Shown: positions 30,059-43,300 of the stretch, one piece after another
Position numbering within the stretch: the stretch's first letter is position 1
Layout: every line of letters starts with the position of its first letter
DNA from: Axinella damicornis
Lineage: Eukaryota; Porifera; Demospongiae; Axinellida; Axinellidae
Assembly: GCA_963931865.1 (NCBI GenBank)
Contig: OZ007509.1
Location: 4,818,947-4,882,946 of the forward strand
Reading direction: 5' to 3'
Length of the DNA: 64,000 nt
Made by a program: the position numbers and the translations under genes
The notes under the pieces: model-generated
Database searches by the model: none
Seen by the model: the letters and a program-made list of their open reading frames with translations, nothing else
Told to the model about the DNA's origin: nothing

Positions 30059-31541
30059 TTTGTCGTTGAACCATGCACGTCCTCCGTGATACGCATGCGC
30101 ACAAATCGTCAAGGTCAAAGGTTAATCCCAAATCAAGATTACGTCACTTACGTTCGTTCCCGGTCGTACCGGTCGGTCCCGGTCCCGTATACCGTCCCGG
30201 CGGATATCCCTCCCACTTGACACACCCCTTTCCCCGAATGCCGATGGAACCGGAATCGAAGTTATTCAGTATCCTTTGACATAAAATCTGTTACAATTCC
30301 AAAACTCTCTTGTGTCAATCTTGGCGTAAGGACTGCCAACTCCTTTCTGCATGCCTCTCTTGAGCCACTGGTGTGGGTCAAGTTGATGCTTTGGTTGCTG
30401 GAGCTGACATGTCACCAACCCAACATAGCTGATTTGTTTTGAGTTTTTACTACTGCCATATCATGCAGTGGCTGTCATGGATAGCTATCAAAATAATAAT
30501 TGTCCATCCCTACAAGAGGGTCGATGCGCCCTTGGAGATAGGGCACTTAGTCGACTGAATGTGTGCATACAACTTGTAGCTACTTACAGTTTGCTGTTTT
30601 GCACTTGGTTCCAAAACTTAAAGAAGTCGTGGTGGTGAGAATGACTCTGATGAAAACAATTGATGTGAATATGCTCAGTACAGGATCTGATGCAGTCAAT
30701 ACCACGCATGGGAACAAGGAGGAAGACCATAAAGAGAATTTCAGGTGATTCACATATGCAACAAAGGCCAGAGTTGCAACTCACCTCAACCTCACTGTCT
30801 TTTTTTGATCATCCAATCTATAGCAGGCTCAATGTGGTCACATATAATACCATGGTTACAACCTATTAATGCTTCACTGACCATGTAATCACATATCACT
30901 AAGCAATCGAGTAAAATTACTCAACCATTACTTCACAACTACTTTGCAGGAAGTTTGTGCCAACCGCAGTTTATGGTGTGGAACTGAACTAAGTGCTTCT
31001 GTTTAGAAATCTCGTAGCTAGAACAGTGTTGTTCGAGTTACGGTGACAGTTCAGTAGCTAGCTATAGTTTGCAAGTAGCTAGTTCAATTGCTTCTGAAAT
31101 GGTGTTAGTAACTTGTGACACCACTAAGTAATAGTTTCTTTACTGCTGCATCCGGTGTTGAGCAATAAGCTGCGTGAGTGGACTGTTCTAGCTATAGTAT
31201 TCACTGGCACGCAAAACAGCTAAGACTGTAGCTAGGTATACGTATAGCTCAATCTCTATAGTAGCCAGCTGCTCCAGAGAACAGACAGAAAATCAAGACT
31301 GCAGACCAAGAGCAGGAGGTAAAACTAACAAGGCCATCCATCAAGTAAGAATGGTGGATGTCATTATCAAAGTGCTAACTAATACGTAAGTAGGCACTGG
31401 ACGTTGGCTTAAAATGCTGCATTGCACACTGAGCTACTCTAATTAAGGGTAACATCACATGCATATGCACCGTTCACTTCAGTGCTAGCTAGCTATCTGC
31501 TTAAACTCCTATTCTCTCACACACTGTCAGGTTTCAGGAAG
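30059..31541. other. Divergent intergenic region between DHX15 and the homeobox gene
   Basis: About 1.5 kb between the two start codons, so it should hold both promoters. The DHX15 side (30085-30250) is richer in G/C with repeated CGGTCCCGGTC-like blocks. The rest is A/T-rich. A donor-like GTAAGT near 31385 could end a 5' non-coding exon of the homeobox gene; I cannot prove it. No other gene seen. Confidence 0.4.
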
Positions 31542-33646
31542 ATGTCCACAGGGAAGTTATCTTTCTCTGTGGCAAGCATTCTTGGGAGTGTCTCAGGACC
31601 AAGGAAGACCTCGACTCTCGGTTCAAATCCAAGGCACTTCAGTGCATCCAGTACAGATTCATTAGATGAAAGTCTCTATGCTGCATCTGAATCCAGGCCT
31701 CAGGAGGGATCCCAGTCAGTTGCAAGCTACCCAACACCTGGTATTCCCTTCACAATGAAAGATTTCTCACTAGGTAAAAATACACTGGAAACTCAGAACA
31801 GCAATGAATGAGTACAGTAGGTTGGTTGGTTTCGGCATAGCAAAAGACTTGGTTTATCTGCATGACACTAACTAAAACACCAGTAGTCACTATATCTACC
31901 AGAGGCATATAAATGCAGCTGCATGTAGCTACAAATTTGAGTGAACTGTCTGACCGGGCATGCTATAATCTCATTCTCACAGTCCAATATAGCTATTTGG
32001 CACAGAATATTACACCTGTGTACTTTCTCTTTCTTGAAGCTGAACTGATTAGGACAATTGGAAACCCATCGTGGCACAGCTCATAGGAACTAGCATTTGA
32101 GCGCAGATACTAGTTATATAAGTGAGACTAAATTGTCAACGAAAGGGTCATCCTCTGCTCGTCTGCATGGTATGGGTTCCAGTTGCTTAGCAACAAGGGT
32201 GTCCAACTGACTAGCATTCAGCTAGGAGTCTTAGGTTCAATTTTCATCCCTTCTACGCTTGTTCTGCAACAAGGTTCACAGGTAGATCATGTCTATAGCA
32301 TTAGGCTCACAATATGTAACATTAGAAGTTGCTTGCAGCTACATGTACTTGCTAGTAATAAACCATGCCAGGCACATTCAGGCTTTTTAAACGTGAACTG
32401 CCGGCAACACAAAGAACTCTCTTAGGCTGTTTGTTGTTAGTTGTAGGAAGCTACCTAGCCAGTTTTAATGCATCAGTGGAGCTGATAGCACTTGTTGGCA
32501 GATTTGACATGGGAGAGTAGTCTCACAATCTCAGGTGGACCACAAAATGAGTGCAGTTTTATTACTTTGTACAACTAATTTGTTCTTGTCAATTCATTTC
32601 CACTGAAGTGTGTCAAAGCCATTACGAAGGCTTTGTGGTAATGACTATAATATGCTGTCAGCATATTGCTTGTTGATATAACTATATCATGGCTTGCACA
32701 TCAAACGTGGCTATAGCTAACTGCTGCCGGCACTGCCATCTAACACATAATTATACTTCTCAAACATGCAGAAACCCCATCAACAGATTCCCACATACCA
32801 TAAGCAGCTTTGGCATCTCTTTGAGACTCCAATAAAGCATTAGCTATAAGTACTGAATTTCAATCCAAATTCTAAGCAACACATCTACATGACTTAGCTA
32901 CTCTGAAAGTGTAGGTGTCAACCTAGGCCAAGGGCAAAGAGTGAGGATATTTTAAAAGAGAGCACGGGACTTCTGATCATAATAATGCTGGTATAACTGC
33001 TATCATGGTGGAACATGCAGAAATATTGTTTCCAGTGGCTAGGGTTCTATTTGGGCTGCAAATCAGAACATGTGCATTATTTCCTTGGACACGCTTATAG
33101 CTAGCTACATAGAAGATGCACTCTCCGTAGTCTGCAACATGACCAGTCCTGCCTTCTAACCATTACATTTCAGGGGATGAAGTTACCTCCAGCAAAAGAG
33201 ATGATCATGGTGATGATAATTGCAGTGGTGGTGATTCAGACAAGCTAACAGCCAGATCAAGGAGAGCGCGCATGAGATTTACTCCTAAACAAATCCAAAT
33301 GCTTGAGCAACAATTTCAGGAACAGCACTATCTCCTGCCAGCAGAGAGGAAAATACTTGCCATAGCCCTGAGAATGACGGAAAGGCAGGTGAAGACCTGG
33401 TTCCAGAACAAAAGGGCACAGTACAAGCGTACCAGACCTCTCATCAGAAATCCAATCTATCATAACTTTCGGGCAGGATTGGGAAGGCAGATGGCTCCAT
33501 TCTACTCTGGAACTGCCATCAGTCACCTCACATTTGCAGACATCTCAAAGATGTGCGTTCATGCATATCCCACTTCACCAACTTTCCTCCCGCAAGTTAT
33601 TGTATACCACCCTCCTACTTCAGTTGCATGTCCAACATCAAGATAA
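31542..33646 (+). CDS. Homeobox transcription factor, NK-like/ANTP class, Hex-like; 2 exons
   Basis: Sequence-specific DNA-binding regulator. Exons 31542-31773 and 33174-33646 (TAA at 33644), GT-AG, 705 nt, 234 residues. Residues 8-14, FSVASIL, match the engrailed-homology-1 (eh1) motif that recruits Groucho/TLE. An acidic stretch (DDHGDDN) precedes the homeodomain at 106-165, with L16, F20, W48, F49, Q50, N51 and R53 all in place. T47 with A54, and YLLPAER in helix 1-2, are most like Hex/HHEX; Q50 and the eh1 motif fit NK-like genes generally. Unusual: K52 instead of R52 and Q55. The intron splits the gene before the homeodomain. Orthology could also be to Tlx, BarH or an NK gene, so I give no symbol. 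The 5' start could extend if an upstream exon joins at the CAG before 31542. Confidence 0.88.
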
Positions 33647-33902
33647 CTACACCACCATGCACTGACTGATGTACATTATACCACCGACCTGTATGCCCAA
33701 ACATTGTGTTGTCATACTGCACATTGCACCCCCACCAAATGAATACTTAACTAAATGTTTACAGCGAATTTTTGTGCATTTTGTCTAAGGTCTAGCCAGA
33801 TCTATGTCCTTGATCCTTGTTGTTTGGGCCCAGGGGGCCAGATTTTCATAAAATTGATCTATTTCACATAACTCAATCTAAGTGATCATTCAAACACACT
33901 AG

Positions 33903-34105
33903 GCCGGGAAGTCAAGAATCGATATGTGTATACGGAGTGGCCCAAACCCCGATTCGATTATTGGGGAGGCAATGTTCAGAGCAATCGAACACGCCACCTC
34001 GACCTCCCACCAAAACTTGGTTCAAAATGAGTATTTAAACTCCAACCGGCTATTTCCGGTTGCGCGCGCCGGCTTGAATTCCCGCCAGATAGTTCCACGT
34101 TCGCG
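33903..34105. repeat. GC-rich dispersed repeat upstream of VPS8 (copy 3)
   Basis: GGGAAGTCAAGAATCG, ACGGAGTGGCCCA, TATTGGGGAGGCAATGTTCA and TTTCCGGTTGCGC follow the same order as in 10195-10420 and 10998-11230. The TGCGCATGCGCG core is changed here to TGCGCGCGCC. It ends about 290 bp before the VPS8 start codon and may be part of its promoter. Confidence 0.65.
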
Positions 34106-34392
34106 ACTACATCACCTAAAGCAAAGGCAAAGCACTTAGGATACTGAGGTAGCTATAGCTACAGATATAGTGACAGTTGCAACCTTAGTAGTTACTAGTA
34201 CCATAGATAATGGTACTTCCGGGGGTGGGGCTAGCAAATTATGTAATTTGATAAGTAACGTACGAATACGATCTTCCGTATTCTTGTAAGCCTACTCCCG
34301 ATCCCGCTCCGTCGCGTTCCAATTCCACACAACAGCTCGACGGTCTGAGATCGAGAACAACAAGCGGAATTGGAGGCGGACAGGGCTGAATC

Positions 34393-37300
34393 ATGGCTAC
34401 TCGGACTCAGCCGAGGGACCCAACCTTAGCGGACGACCTGAGCACCCTCTCTCAGATCAGTGCTAGCACCAAGGCAGCAGAACAGCTGTCTGCGGCACTG
34501 GAAAGCGAGGAGGTAAGTCTGTGCTGTGATTAGTAGTCCAACATGATATGGGACGCTCTACGAGTACTGTGTGACCTAGACTTGAATGTCCCGGTAACTT
34601 AGAGCGTCTCCTTTTGTTCAGGACTGCTGGACGCAAGGTAGTCAGTCACCCACATTAACAGTTACTGAAGTCACGTTCCCAGACCCCTCTACATTAACTG
34701 GTGTCAACACAGAATGGAACTTTTAGTCTCCTTCCCAGACCCAAACAGCCCCAGCGAGGCTCGCTTGCAGTATCACTCAGGGAAGGAGGGTCTGGTGACT
34801 TGAGCGGGGGTAACACGGATCTACGGAATGTTGCACAGATGTCATTTCCCTATTCTAAATTTCACCTCCAGCTCCGTATGTTACACGCACTTGAGTGCAT
34901 GAGCAGTGTCATTGGATGGTGGCTCTATGGAACTATAGTAGCAAGTTCCGCCAAGCAATATGGTACTGTGTGGCGAGACCAAGTTTCGCCTTCACGTAGG
35001 CCATAGTACCGTTGGTTGCTTCACTATAGTCGGGCTAAGCTACCTTCCTAGCCCCACTTCTGAGAGTGATTCTAAATTAGCGAAGAATATTTACAGTAGA
35101 ATTTAATGATTGACCAATAATTGAGTACGCCTGCATTCCAGGTGTAGAACCTGCTCGAATCACCTGACCCTCCTTCTCCGCGAGTAATACTGTAAGCGTT
35201 ACATGCTGGGGTTGTTTGTGTCTGGGATGAGACAATTAAGAAACACAGAACTTAGTTTATCATGGCCAGGCCTCGTTCCGTACCGAGGGAAAGGGTCTGG
35301 GACATGGCCATAGAGCAGTTTGTTGCCCTGCACTGTGGAGTGTGCGTACCAATCACAGTACAGTGTTTAGGTCACATGCTGCCTGAAGTACCGTAATCTA
35401 CCGCTAATAGCCCCATTTTGTACGCTACTTTGAGTTAAAGTGGGGAGGGTGTTTTAGGACCAGGGCTGGCCATAGCTGAGCTTCCACCCGCGATTTTGTT
35501 AGCCTTGTTCCCAGGCCGTTCCCACCGCCAGTATTTCATCGCTTCCAGTATGAAATACGGCAGGGGAAGGCTGTATTTGAGTAAAGCCCCGCCAAAGCAG
35601 CACAGCTAGATGAGTTCTATGGCTTAGTTGCCGTGGCTACTTCCTGGTTGCCATGGCAACTGAGTGCTGCATGCAGCTCCTTGCCTTCAGGCTCCTTGTT
35701 TTAAACCTACAGCCTGATCATATACTTAGCCTATTGTTTTACACATTGACAGGTCAGTTTTGAAGAGGATATTCCGACTCTGGATCATCAGCCAAATCTG
35801 GAAGACATTCTGAATGAAGTAAGGGCCTCGAGCCTGTCACTACTGCCTGCCTGCATTCCCACTATTACTGTCTATGTGCATGAATATTGCGAAAATTCCA
35901 CGATTCCATGTTGGGTACAGAAGCAAATAATCCACTTGCTGTTCTTTCGCTTCAGTACACAACACTGTAGAATCACAGAAGAAAGCAAAATTCTGTGCTT
36001 TACATAGTGTACAGGCCACATAGTTTTCCGGGTAGCCTCATTCCCAAGCCATCCCAGCCTCCATGGCTCTGTTTGGTCAAGCTGAAAGGTGGGAAGGACG
36101 TGGAAAGATGGCTAACAGCATTTGGTATAGTACAATTTTTAGTAACTTTGCTCGCTCAACTATTGCCTCCTCATTCGCCCATGTGAGCAGTCCAGCGCTG
36201 GGCAGCTGTCTGTGCAGAGGTTTGATGAACTCGCACCTCCATTCCCCAATTACACCCGCTTCAGCTGCTTCTTCCCAATTGCATCCAATTCAGCTGCTGC
36301 TCCCCCCGATCGTGTCCACTTCAGCAGCTGCTCCCCGATTGCATCCGTCTCTACATGTAGTTCTAATATCTTAATATGTGCCATCATGTGTGTGGCCAAA
36401 TGCAATACCAATGGTCTGTGTGTACAAGACTACTCACCCCGTCCCCTTCTTCTGTCAGGACGAGTCTAGTGCCCCCACTCTGGATGAACTGGGGATCTCA
36501 GAGGTGCTAGGAGAGGGAAAGGAGGATCCCCCCTCCACACCTGCCACCTCCCGACAGGGAACGTCTGGGTATGTGCTAGGGGTGTGTGTGTGTGTGTGGT
36601 TGGGGGGGGGGCCTTAGAGATTTCCAACCCAGACCCCCATAAATGGCGCACTGCCGGTGCACTGCCACGCACTATTTAATCGCCGCCCCCCCCCCCCCCC
36701 TTGTGATATTTTCTGAAATAAACCCTGGTGTGTAGCAATGTAACGACCCAGTGGAAACTGCTCACCGTGCAGTTATGTATCATCACTGGTGTACAACGTG
36801 TCAAACCATGTTACCTTACTTCATGCTATCATGAAACAAACTTACACGTATCCCTCCCACCCATCTTTGACAAGATCTGGAGGATAGCAAGCCTGTGTGT
36901 TGGACTTAGCCTTGTTCCCAGGCCTTCGATCACCACCTCCAGTCTTTGATCGCTTGCAGTCTATAAATACAGAGAGGGAAGGCCTCAGAGATCTGGTAAC
37001 GTGTGAACTGGACCTTTAATACTAGCTTTACACATAGGCTGTGTATTCCAGGAGCCATGGTGATGGATTCTGAAGCTCAGGTGCTTCACTATTAAACTGG
37101 CCTATCGCAAAAGTCGTAACCATCAATGCGGAATTGCATTCCGGTATGGACTGTAATTTTGGCTCTGTACACAGTTCCTGAGTTGCAGGAGTGTTAATTT
37201 ATGCCTGTTGTAGTCCCAAGTGGCAAAAGATTTCATCTGATTGTCTAATCATTGCCGGGCGGGAAGTGAGGCTTATGATCTTGCAGTGTACTGATATAAC

Positions 37301-40300
37301 CGTGCATATGTCACTTTTGAACCGCCCATGCAGTGGGATGCAATATCAACTCGCACTCCTGTAAGTACACTTTCTTACACCACTTAATGCAGTTATGGTA
37401 GGTCATAGCAACAAGGTGAAATTTTTATTTTCTCCATCCCTCCCTCCGTCCCTCCCTCCCTCCCCTCCATCCCTCCCTCCCCTTGCCTCCGTCCCTCCCT
37501 CCTTCCTCCCTCCTCCCTCCCTTCCTCCCTCCCTCCCTTCTCCCTCCCTCTATAGGACTACTCAGGCCACTGCTGAGGGAGCTATTTTGCGTCATACTGT
37601 TCTGAAGGCCATTGCTAATCAGCTGTCTCAGGCCACAGTGAGTGTCACAGCTCAGTCTACCTTGCGAACTTACTAACTTCCCAGTTTAGTATCCAGTATA
37701 CTAGTGCCTTGCTTACTAGCCACCCGTTGGATATGTAGTTTGTATAAACAAAAAAAGAATATCTTTCCTTTAAATAGAAGATAATGATTTTAGGGCTACA
37801 TGGTCACCCACAGTGATTGGGGGCAAAATGTGGAGGGTGTAGGATCTCTGTTTGAATGTAGGAAATGATGGTATACAATTTGTCCCCTATATGATACACC
37901 AAATACTATAGCCGTAAATAACTGTGTGGTGGAGAAATGGTTGCAGGTGTGAGGCACAAGGGTGTTGGAGCTTTCTGACGTTGCAGGAGTCTCACCGAAA
38001 ATTGCTTCAAAGAATAGGGTGTGGTGTCTGACAACACCAAATATAGCACCAAATGCAGCTGTTTCCAAATTCTGTTTTTGATAGGCTTTAGCCCCAAGAC
38101 AAAACAAGAGAGCAATACCAAACTTGGAATTCTCCATGAGAGAGATGTACACTTAGCCTCGTTCCCAGGCCGTCTGCCAGTCGTGTGCGCATCACATTCG
38201 TGACCTTTGAACCCTTGCCAGATAGCTGGCAGAAGGCCTGGTACCACTCCTACGTCATTATCTGACAAGGGTTCAAAGGTCACGAATGCGATGCGCGCGC
38301 GACTGGCAGACGGCCTGGGAACGAGGCTAATGTACACTAGCAGTAGAGGGACACTAACTTGCAGTAATATGTGCAGTTCTATAATTACGCTGTCTGACCC
38401 TCCCAGGATTACTGCAAGTCAGAGTGATACAGATAATATACTCTAGCCACAATCACTATGCCAACCAACAATATTCACAACTGCAGCAAGCTAACAATAG
38501 TGTCACAAGTGTGACCTGCTGTGCTCGCTACTACAACCGGCTGACATGGCCGTCACTGGTCACATGACCAAACTGGTCACATGACCAAACTGGTCTGTTG
38601 CATGACTAAACTGGGCCATCGCATGGCAACTCAAAGCACATCAGAATTGGTGAACTGAGGTAGCTTCCATACAGTCAAATACATGATCGAGAACCGCTTA
38701 ATAACATGCCAATTAGTGCCTACTTTGGCCACTGGTATCCTGTACAGTCGCTGTCTTAGCCAGAGCACTGGTAGTCTCGTTCCCAGACCGTTTATCCAGT
38801 GCGTGTATCGCACGCGATACTAAAAGCGATCCGTGCTGGGGTTGGTTGGTCTGGGACCGAGACTAGAACTCTGGATATTTCACTTCCAACTGTGTAGCCT
38901 CGTTCCCACACGGCCTGGGAACGAGGCTACCAACTATGGTACAATACTTGAGTTAGTCGATCCTCTTGGGCTCGTGCGACAGAAACTGACTTGTTGGTTT
39001 CACTTTCCTTCGCAGACACACAGTGAAGCTGGTTTGCCGACTGCTCTGGTGAGTTGGAATATCCTCTTTAGTTACGTTTCACTGTGCATTTCTGAATGTA
39101 AGTACTTTGGCTGGTCAGTGTTTGTTTGTAAATGGGACGTGGGATTTCTGGAATTCTCGTGTGACTACCAATAGTTATGTACCCGGGTATGAACAGCTCA
39201 TGAGCAATGTATTGACCTCAGACTGCAGAGCATATCACACGCAAACTACATCACCAATAGCTGATGTGCTCAGCATGACAGAGTTCCAGGTCAGGCACAT
39301 AGGTCCTTGCCTCTTTGAAGAATCCAACATGTTCTGAGAGCTGACCCGTCCTCCAATTAATTATGATGAAGTCAGCCGAGTGAATTATAGTTTCTGCTTT
39401 GCTTCCTGTCTAACTACTTCCTGTGTGACTTCTTCCTCTGTAACTACTTTCTACTTCCTGTTTAACTGGAGAATGTATATGCATATGATGGTACATTACA
39501 TCTTTGTCACTTACAGTATATTAATCAAGATCTGGTTATGTAACCATTGTCTTGCAGGCTGTGGGAAAGTACTATGCAATTGGCACTTCACACGGATTAG
39601 TGCTTGTCTTCGGTAAGTGCTTGGAGTGTACATTGGGGAACAAGTTCTGTGTGGCATGTGACTTTCGGACCATCGATTGCATTTCTTAGCCAATCAAACG
39701 GCATGTCTCTGCTCCCCTTGTTGAAATTCACCTGTGGACCAGCTGGGACCAGCCTAGCCTCGTTCCGGCCTGGGAACGAGGCTAGGACCAGCCAGGACCA
39801 ACCTCTGTTTTAGATCTACTAACAAGCTTTGGCCGACTCCTCAATTTGGTATTTTGTGCGCATGACCGTGTTGACAGTGCAGGCTTATTTCTCGGAATGG
39901 TGCCTCATGCCTTGCTCTCACCTCATGGAGACCAGCGGTCTCAGATTATGTCCATGAACTGTGTACTTACCCCAATTAATACACAAGTAATAAGAAAACA
40001 TAACAAGACGTAGGGATAGCGGAATGTCAAAAAGTTGGGTAGGGATGTTAGCATAAGTACGTATACAACCCCACAGACATCTTTTTCCATCATACATTAT
40101 GCATATAATAGATTGTATACAAAGCTATACTTGATAGAGACATGTAGAGTACAATGTAGGTAGTAATGCAATACAGTCAGTAGACTCAACATGTACATTT
40201 CATATAGGAATATAGTGGTCGCAAGTGTATAGAGTACTTCTAAGACCACGTCTCAAATTTTCTGTTTGGTGTTCTGGAAGTATGATATGAAGTGTGTACA

Positions 40301-43300
40301 AGAGAAGATGTATCGTCACACTGGCATGATGTCTGGCGTTTACTTTGTTCGTAGACCTCAAGGAGCAGTTGAAGTGTGTTCTCAGTCCCTACCAGAAAGG
40401 AGGCACAGCTGTTGATGGTACGTACGTTGCCAGCTTGCCAGATTTGTCATGAAAATGTTGAAGTTAAGGAACTACTATTGCACGAAGATCCGATTTGTAC
40501 AAAGGATGTAATCCAACACGAAATCTGTTATTTAAAATGGGGCTTATAGCCTGTGCCGTAGAGTTCACTGGAAGGCCAAGTAGCAAAATATATAGATGTG
40601 GCAACTCGCAGCAGAGGCTCCGAAATAGAGGAAGGCTAGGCTGTCTACCGCATTCCATGAGCAGTGATGCCTTGACATGTCAAGGTTGTCAAAGTATCCA
40701 CAATAACTGTGATCATCCTAGGGTCATCCTAGATGGGTATATACTCCTAACAGAGTAGAGGCATTCCATTGGCTGTATCAAATCAAGGGTCCTAGTGTGA
40801 GTGATGCTCTCGTGTGATGATGCAAACGAAGTTATTTTTATGTTGCTGTAACTCTGTCCGGCTAGGACCTCCATTTAACATCTTGGTTCTATGACCTCTT
40901 CAGTTTAGTCAGCATTGATTTGATGTCAAGGGCCACTCCAGTAGTCCCTTTCTCCCCTCGATTTGTACTTAAGGCTCTTTCCAATTAGTGCACATGTACG
41001 TATAATGTCACATACAGCTTGTGACGGTCAAAGTAGGCAGTGGTAGCCGATAGGAGGACAAAAGCGCTCATTGTAACTCCACTACCAAGATATGTGCTTC
41101 TACACAATTTTGAAAGTGTCATGTGACGACGATGGTCATGATGGCGTATAGTCATATTCCGGGAATTTGCAAGATTGCATTCCGACTATACAAGCATAGC
41201 GTGTCTCGAGATCTCATGGTGCAAATGCGCAATCTTGAGAACACCAGCAGGCCGTACACTGCTGATTTACCCATGGTTTGTGCAATATAAATTCAGGTTG
41301 ACTATACAACCTGTTGTTTCCATAGCAACATTATATATGTGTCATGTGGGCATTCATAAGTATGATGTGCTTATGTATGGTGTATGTATCTCCTAGTGGG
41401 ACAGTATGGAGCAGTGTCGTGTCTGGATCTTAGCTCAGATGGGACCAGGCTGCTCTCTGGATATGCAAAAGGGCTGGTACGTGCTCTATACAGTGTTGGA
41501 ATTCTTTGTCACTCATAATGTATGCCTAAGGAATGGGAACAGGGAACCGCATGTTGTACTTAATAACAGACGTCCCCCACCTTGCAAAGGAAGGTAGAGC
41601 ATATTGTTCTTTGTTCTGATAGGTTCCCATAGCTGTGCGTTAATTGTGCAACAGTATATCACATACCCATGCAATAAGATCTTTGAGCAATGTAGTTGAG
41701 CCACACACAAGTATTGTTTTGAGAAACTGAGTCAGCAAGTTAGGTAAAGTGACCGTCTCTGCACACAGAAGTTTTACAAAATAATGAAAAGGAGTGATCT
41801 TTGTCCTATCCACAGATCACACACTGGGATCTGACTACCAGCAAGTGTTTGCGGTTCATTGACAGCAACGCCCACCCACCGGGATTTGGAGTGCTGAGTG
41901 TGAAGGTGTGTGTCTTTGTCATTCCTATGTACCTTCTGGAAGAGCGGACATGCAATATAAGCAAACAAAGTCTCCCAAAACGATCAACGCGTATAAGCCT
42001 TTATGACAACATACAGTGTTTTCATGACCAAGAAGACTCGTGTTGCAAAAAGGCATCACGAAAATACCACACCAGAAAGTGGCCAAACTGACAAAACTGG
42101 TTTCCTCCTCCTCCCCCTCCTCCTCCTCCTCCTCCTCCTCCTCCCCCTCCTCCTCCCCCTCCTCCCCCTCCTCCTCCCCCTCCTCCTCCTCCCCTTCCTC
42201 CTCCCCCTCCCCCTCCTCCTCCTCCTCCTCCTCCTCCTCCTCCTCCTCCTCCTCCTCCCCCTCCCCCTCCTCCTCCTCCTCCTCCCCCTCCCCTACTCCT
42301 CCCCCTCCTCCTCCTCCTCCTCCTCCCCCTCCTCCTCCCCCTCCTCCTCCTCCCCCTCCTCCTCCCCCTCCTCCTCCTCCTCCTCCTCCTCCTCCTCCTC
42401 CTCCTCCTCCTCCTCCTCCTCCTCCTCCCCCTCCCCTACTCCTCCTCCTCCTCCTCCTCCTCCTCCTCCTCCTCCTCCTCCTCCCCCTCCTCCTCCTCCT
42501 CCTCCTCCTCCTCCCCCTCCTCCTCCCCCTCCTCCCCCTCCTCCTCCCCCTCCTCCTCCTCCCCTTCCTCCTCCCCCTCCCCCTCCTCCTCCTCCTCCTC
42601 CTCCTCCTCCTCCTCCTCCTCCTCCTCCTCCTCCTCCCCCTCCCCCTCCTCCTCCTCCTCCTCCCCCTCCCCTCCTCCTCCTCCCCCCCTCCCCCCTCCC
42701 CCTCCCCCTCCCCCTCCTGGTGTGGTTAGAGTCATGTATGTACTTAGGATGGCTGAGGCAGTCCTATGTGCAGCTTAGAGTATGTAACCTAAAACACGTA
42801 CCGAACTGTGAATGGCTCCCTTGCAAGGGGGTGACACTCCCATAGACACCATACTCACAGCTGCAACCGGGCCATTATTTTGTACTGCTTGACCACTTGA
42901 CTGCATCGCAAAGACTCGTGACCATTTGACTGCGCTGTATTTCAGCCGTTGACCGCTTTACCGCCAATAGTATACAGAAGAATGCGTAGCAACTCCACCC
43001 CTTCCTTAGTATACGGGGTCAAGATTCGCCGATAAGCCCGGTTGCAGCTCTGACTACGGCGTCTATGGGAGTGTCACCCCCCTGTCTTGTGTATGATATT
43101 CCTCAGTTCACTATGGACCCTACAACCATCATTTTCAACAACAATGGAGGAAATGTGTTTGTGCTGAAGTTCAAGTAAGTCTGTCGCTATTTGTGTTTAA
43201 ATCATGATCCCATTCCCCCCCCCCCCTTGTGATATTTTCTGAAATAAACCCTGGTACTAACCTGAAACTTGCATGTTTTGTAAACATGAGCTACTGAGAC

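Noticed and set aside
37044..37080. Possible VPS8 exon after CAG at 37051
   Set aside because: It gives a stop codon in the required frame.
42003..42845. 280-residue Pro/Ser/Leu frame and a Glu-rich frame on the other strand
   Set aside because: Pure readout of the TCC array inside VPS8 intron 9.
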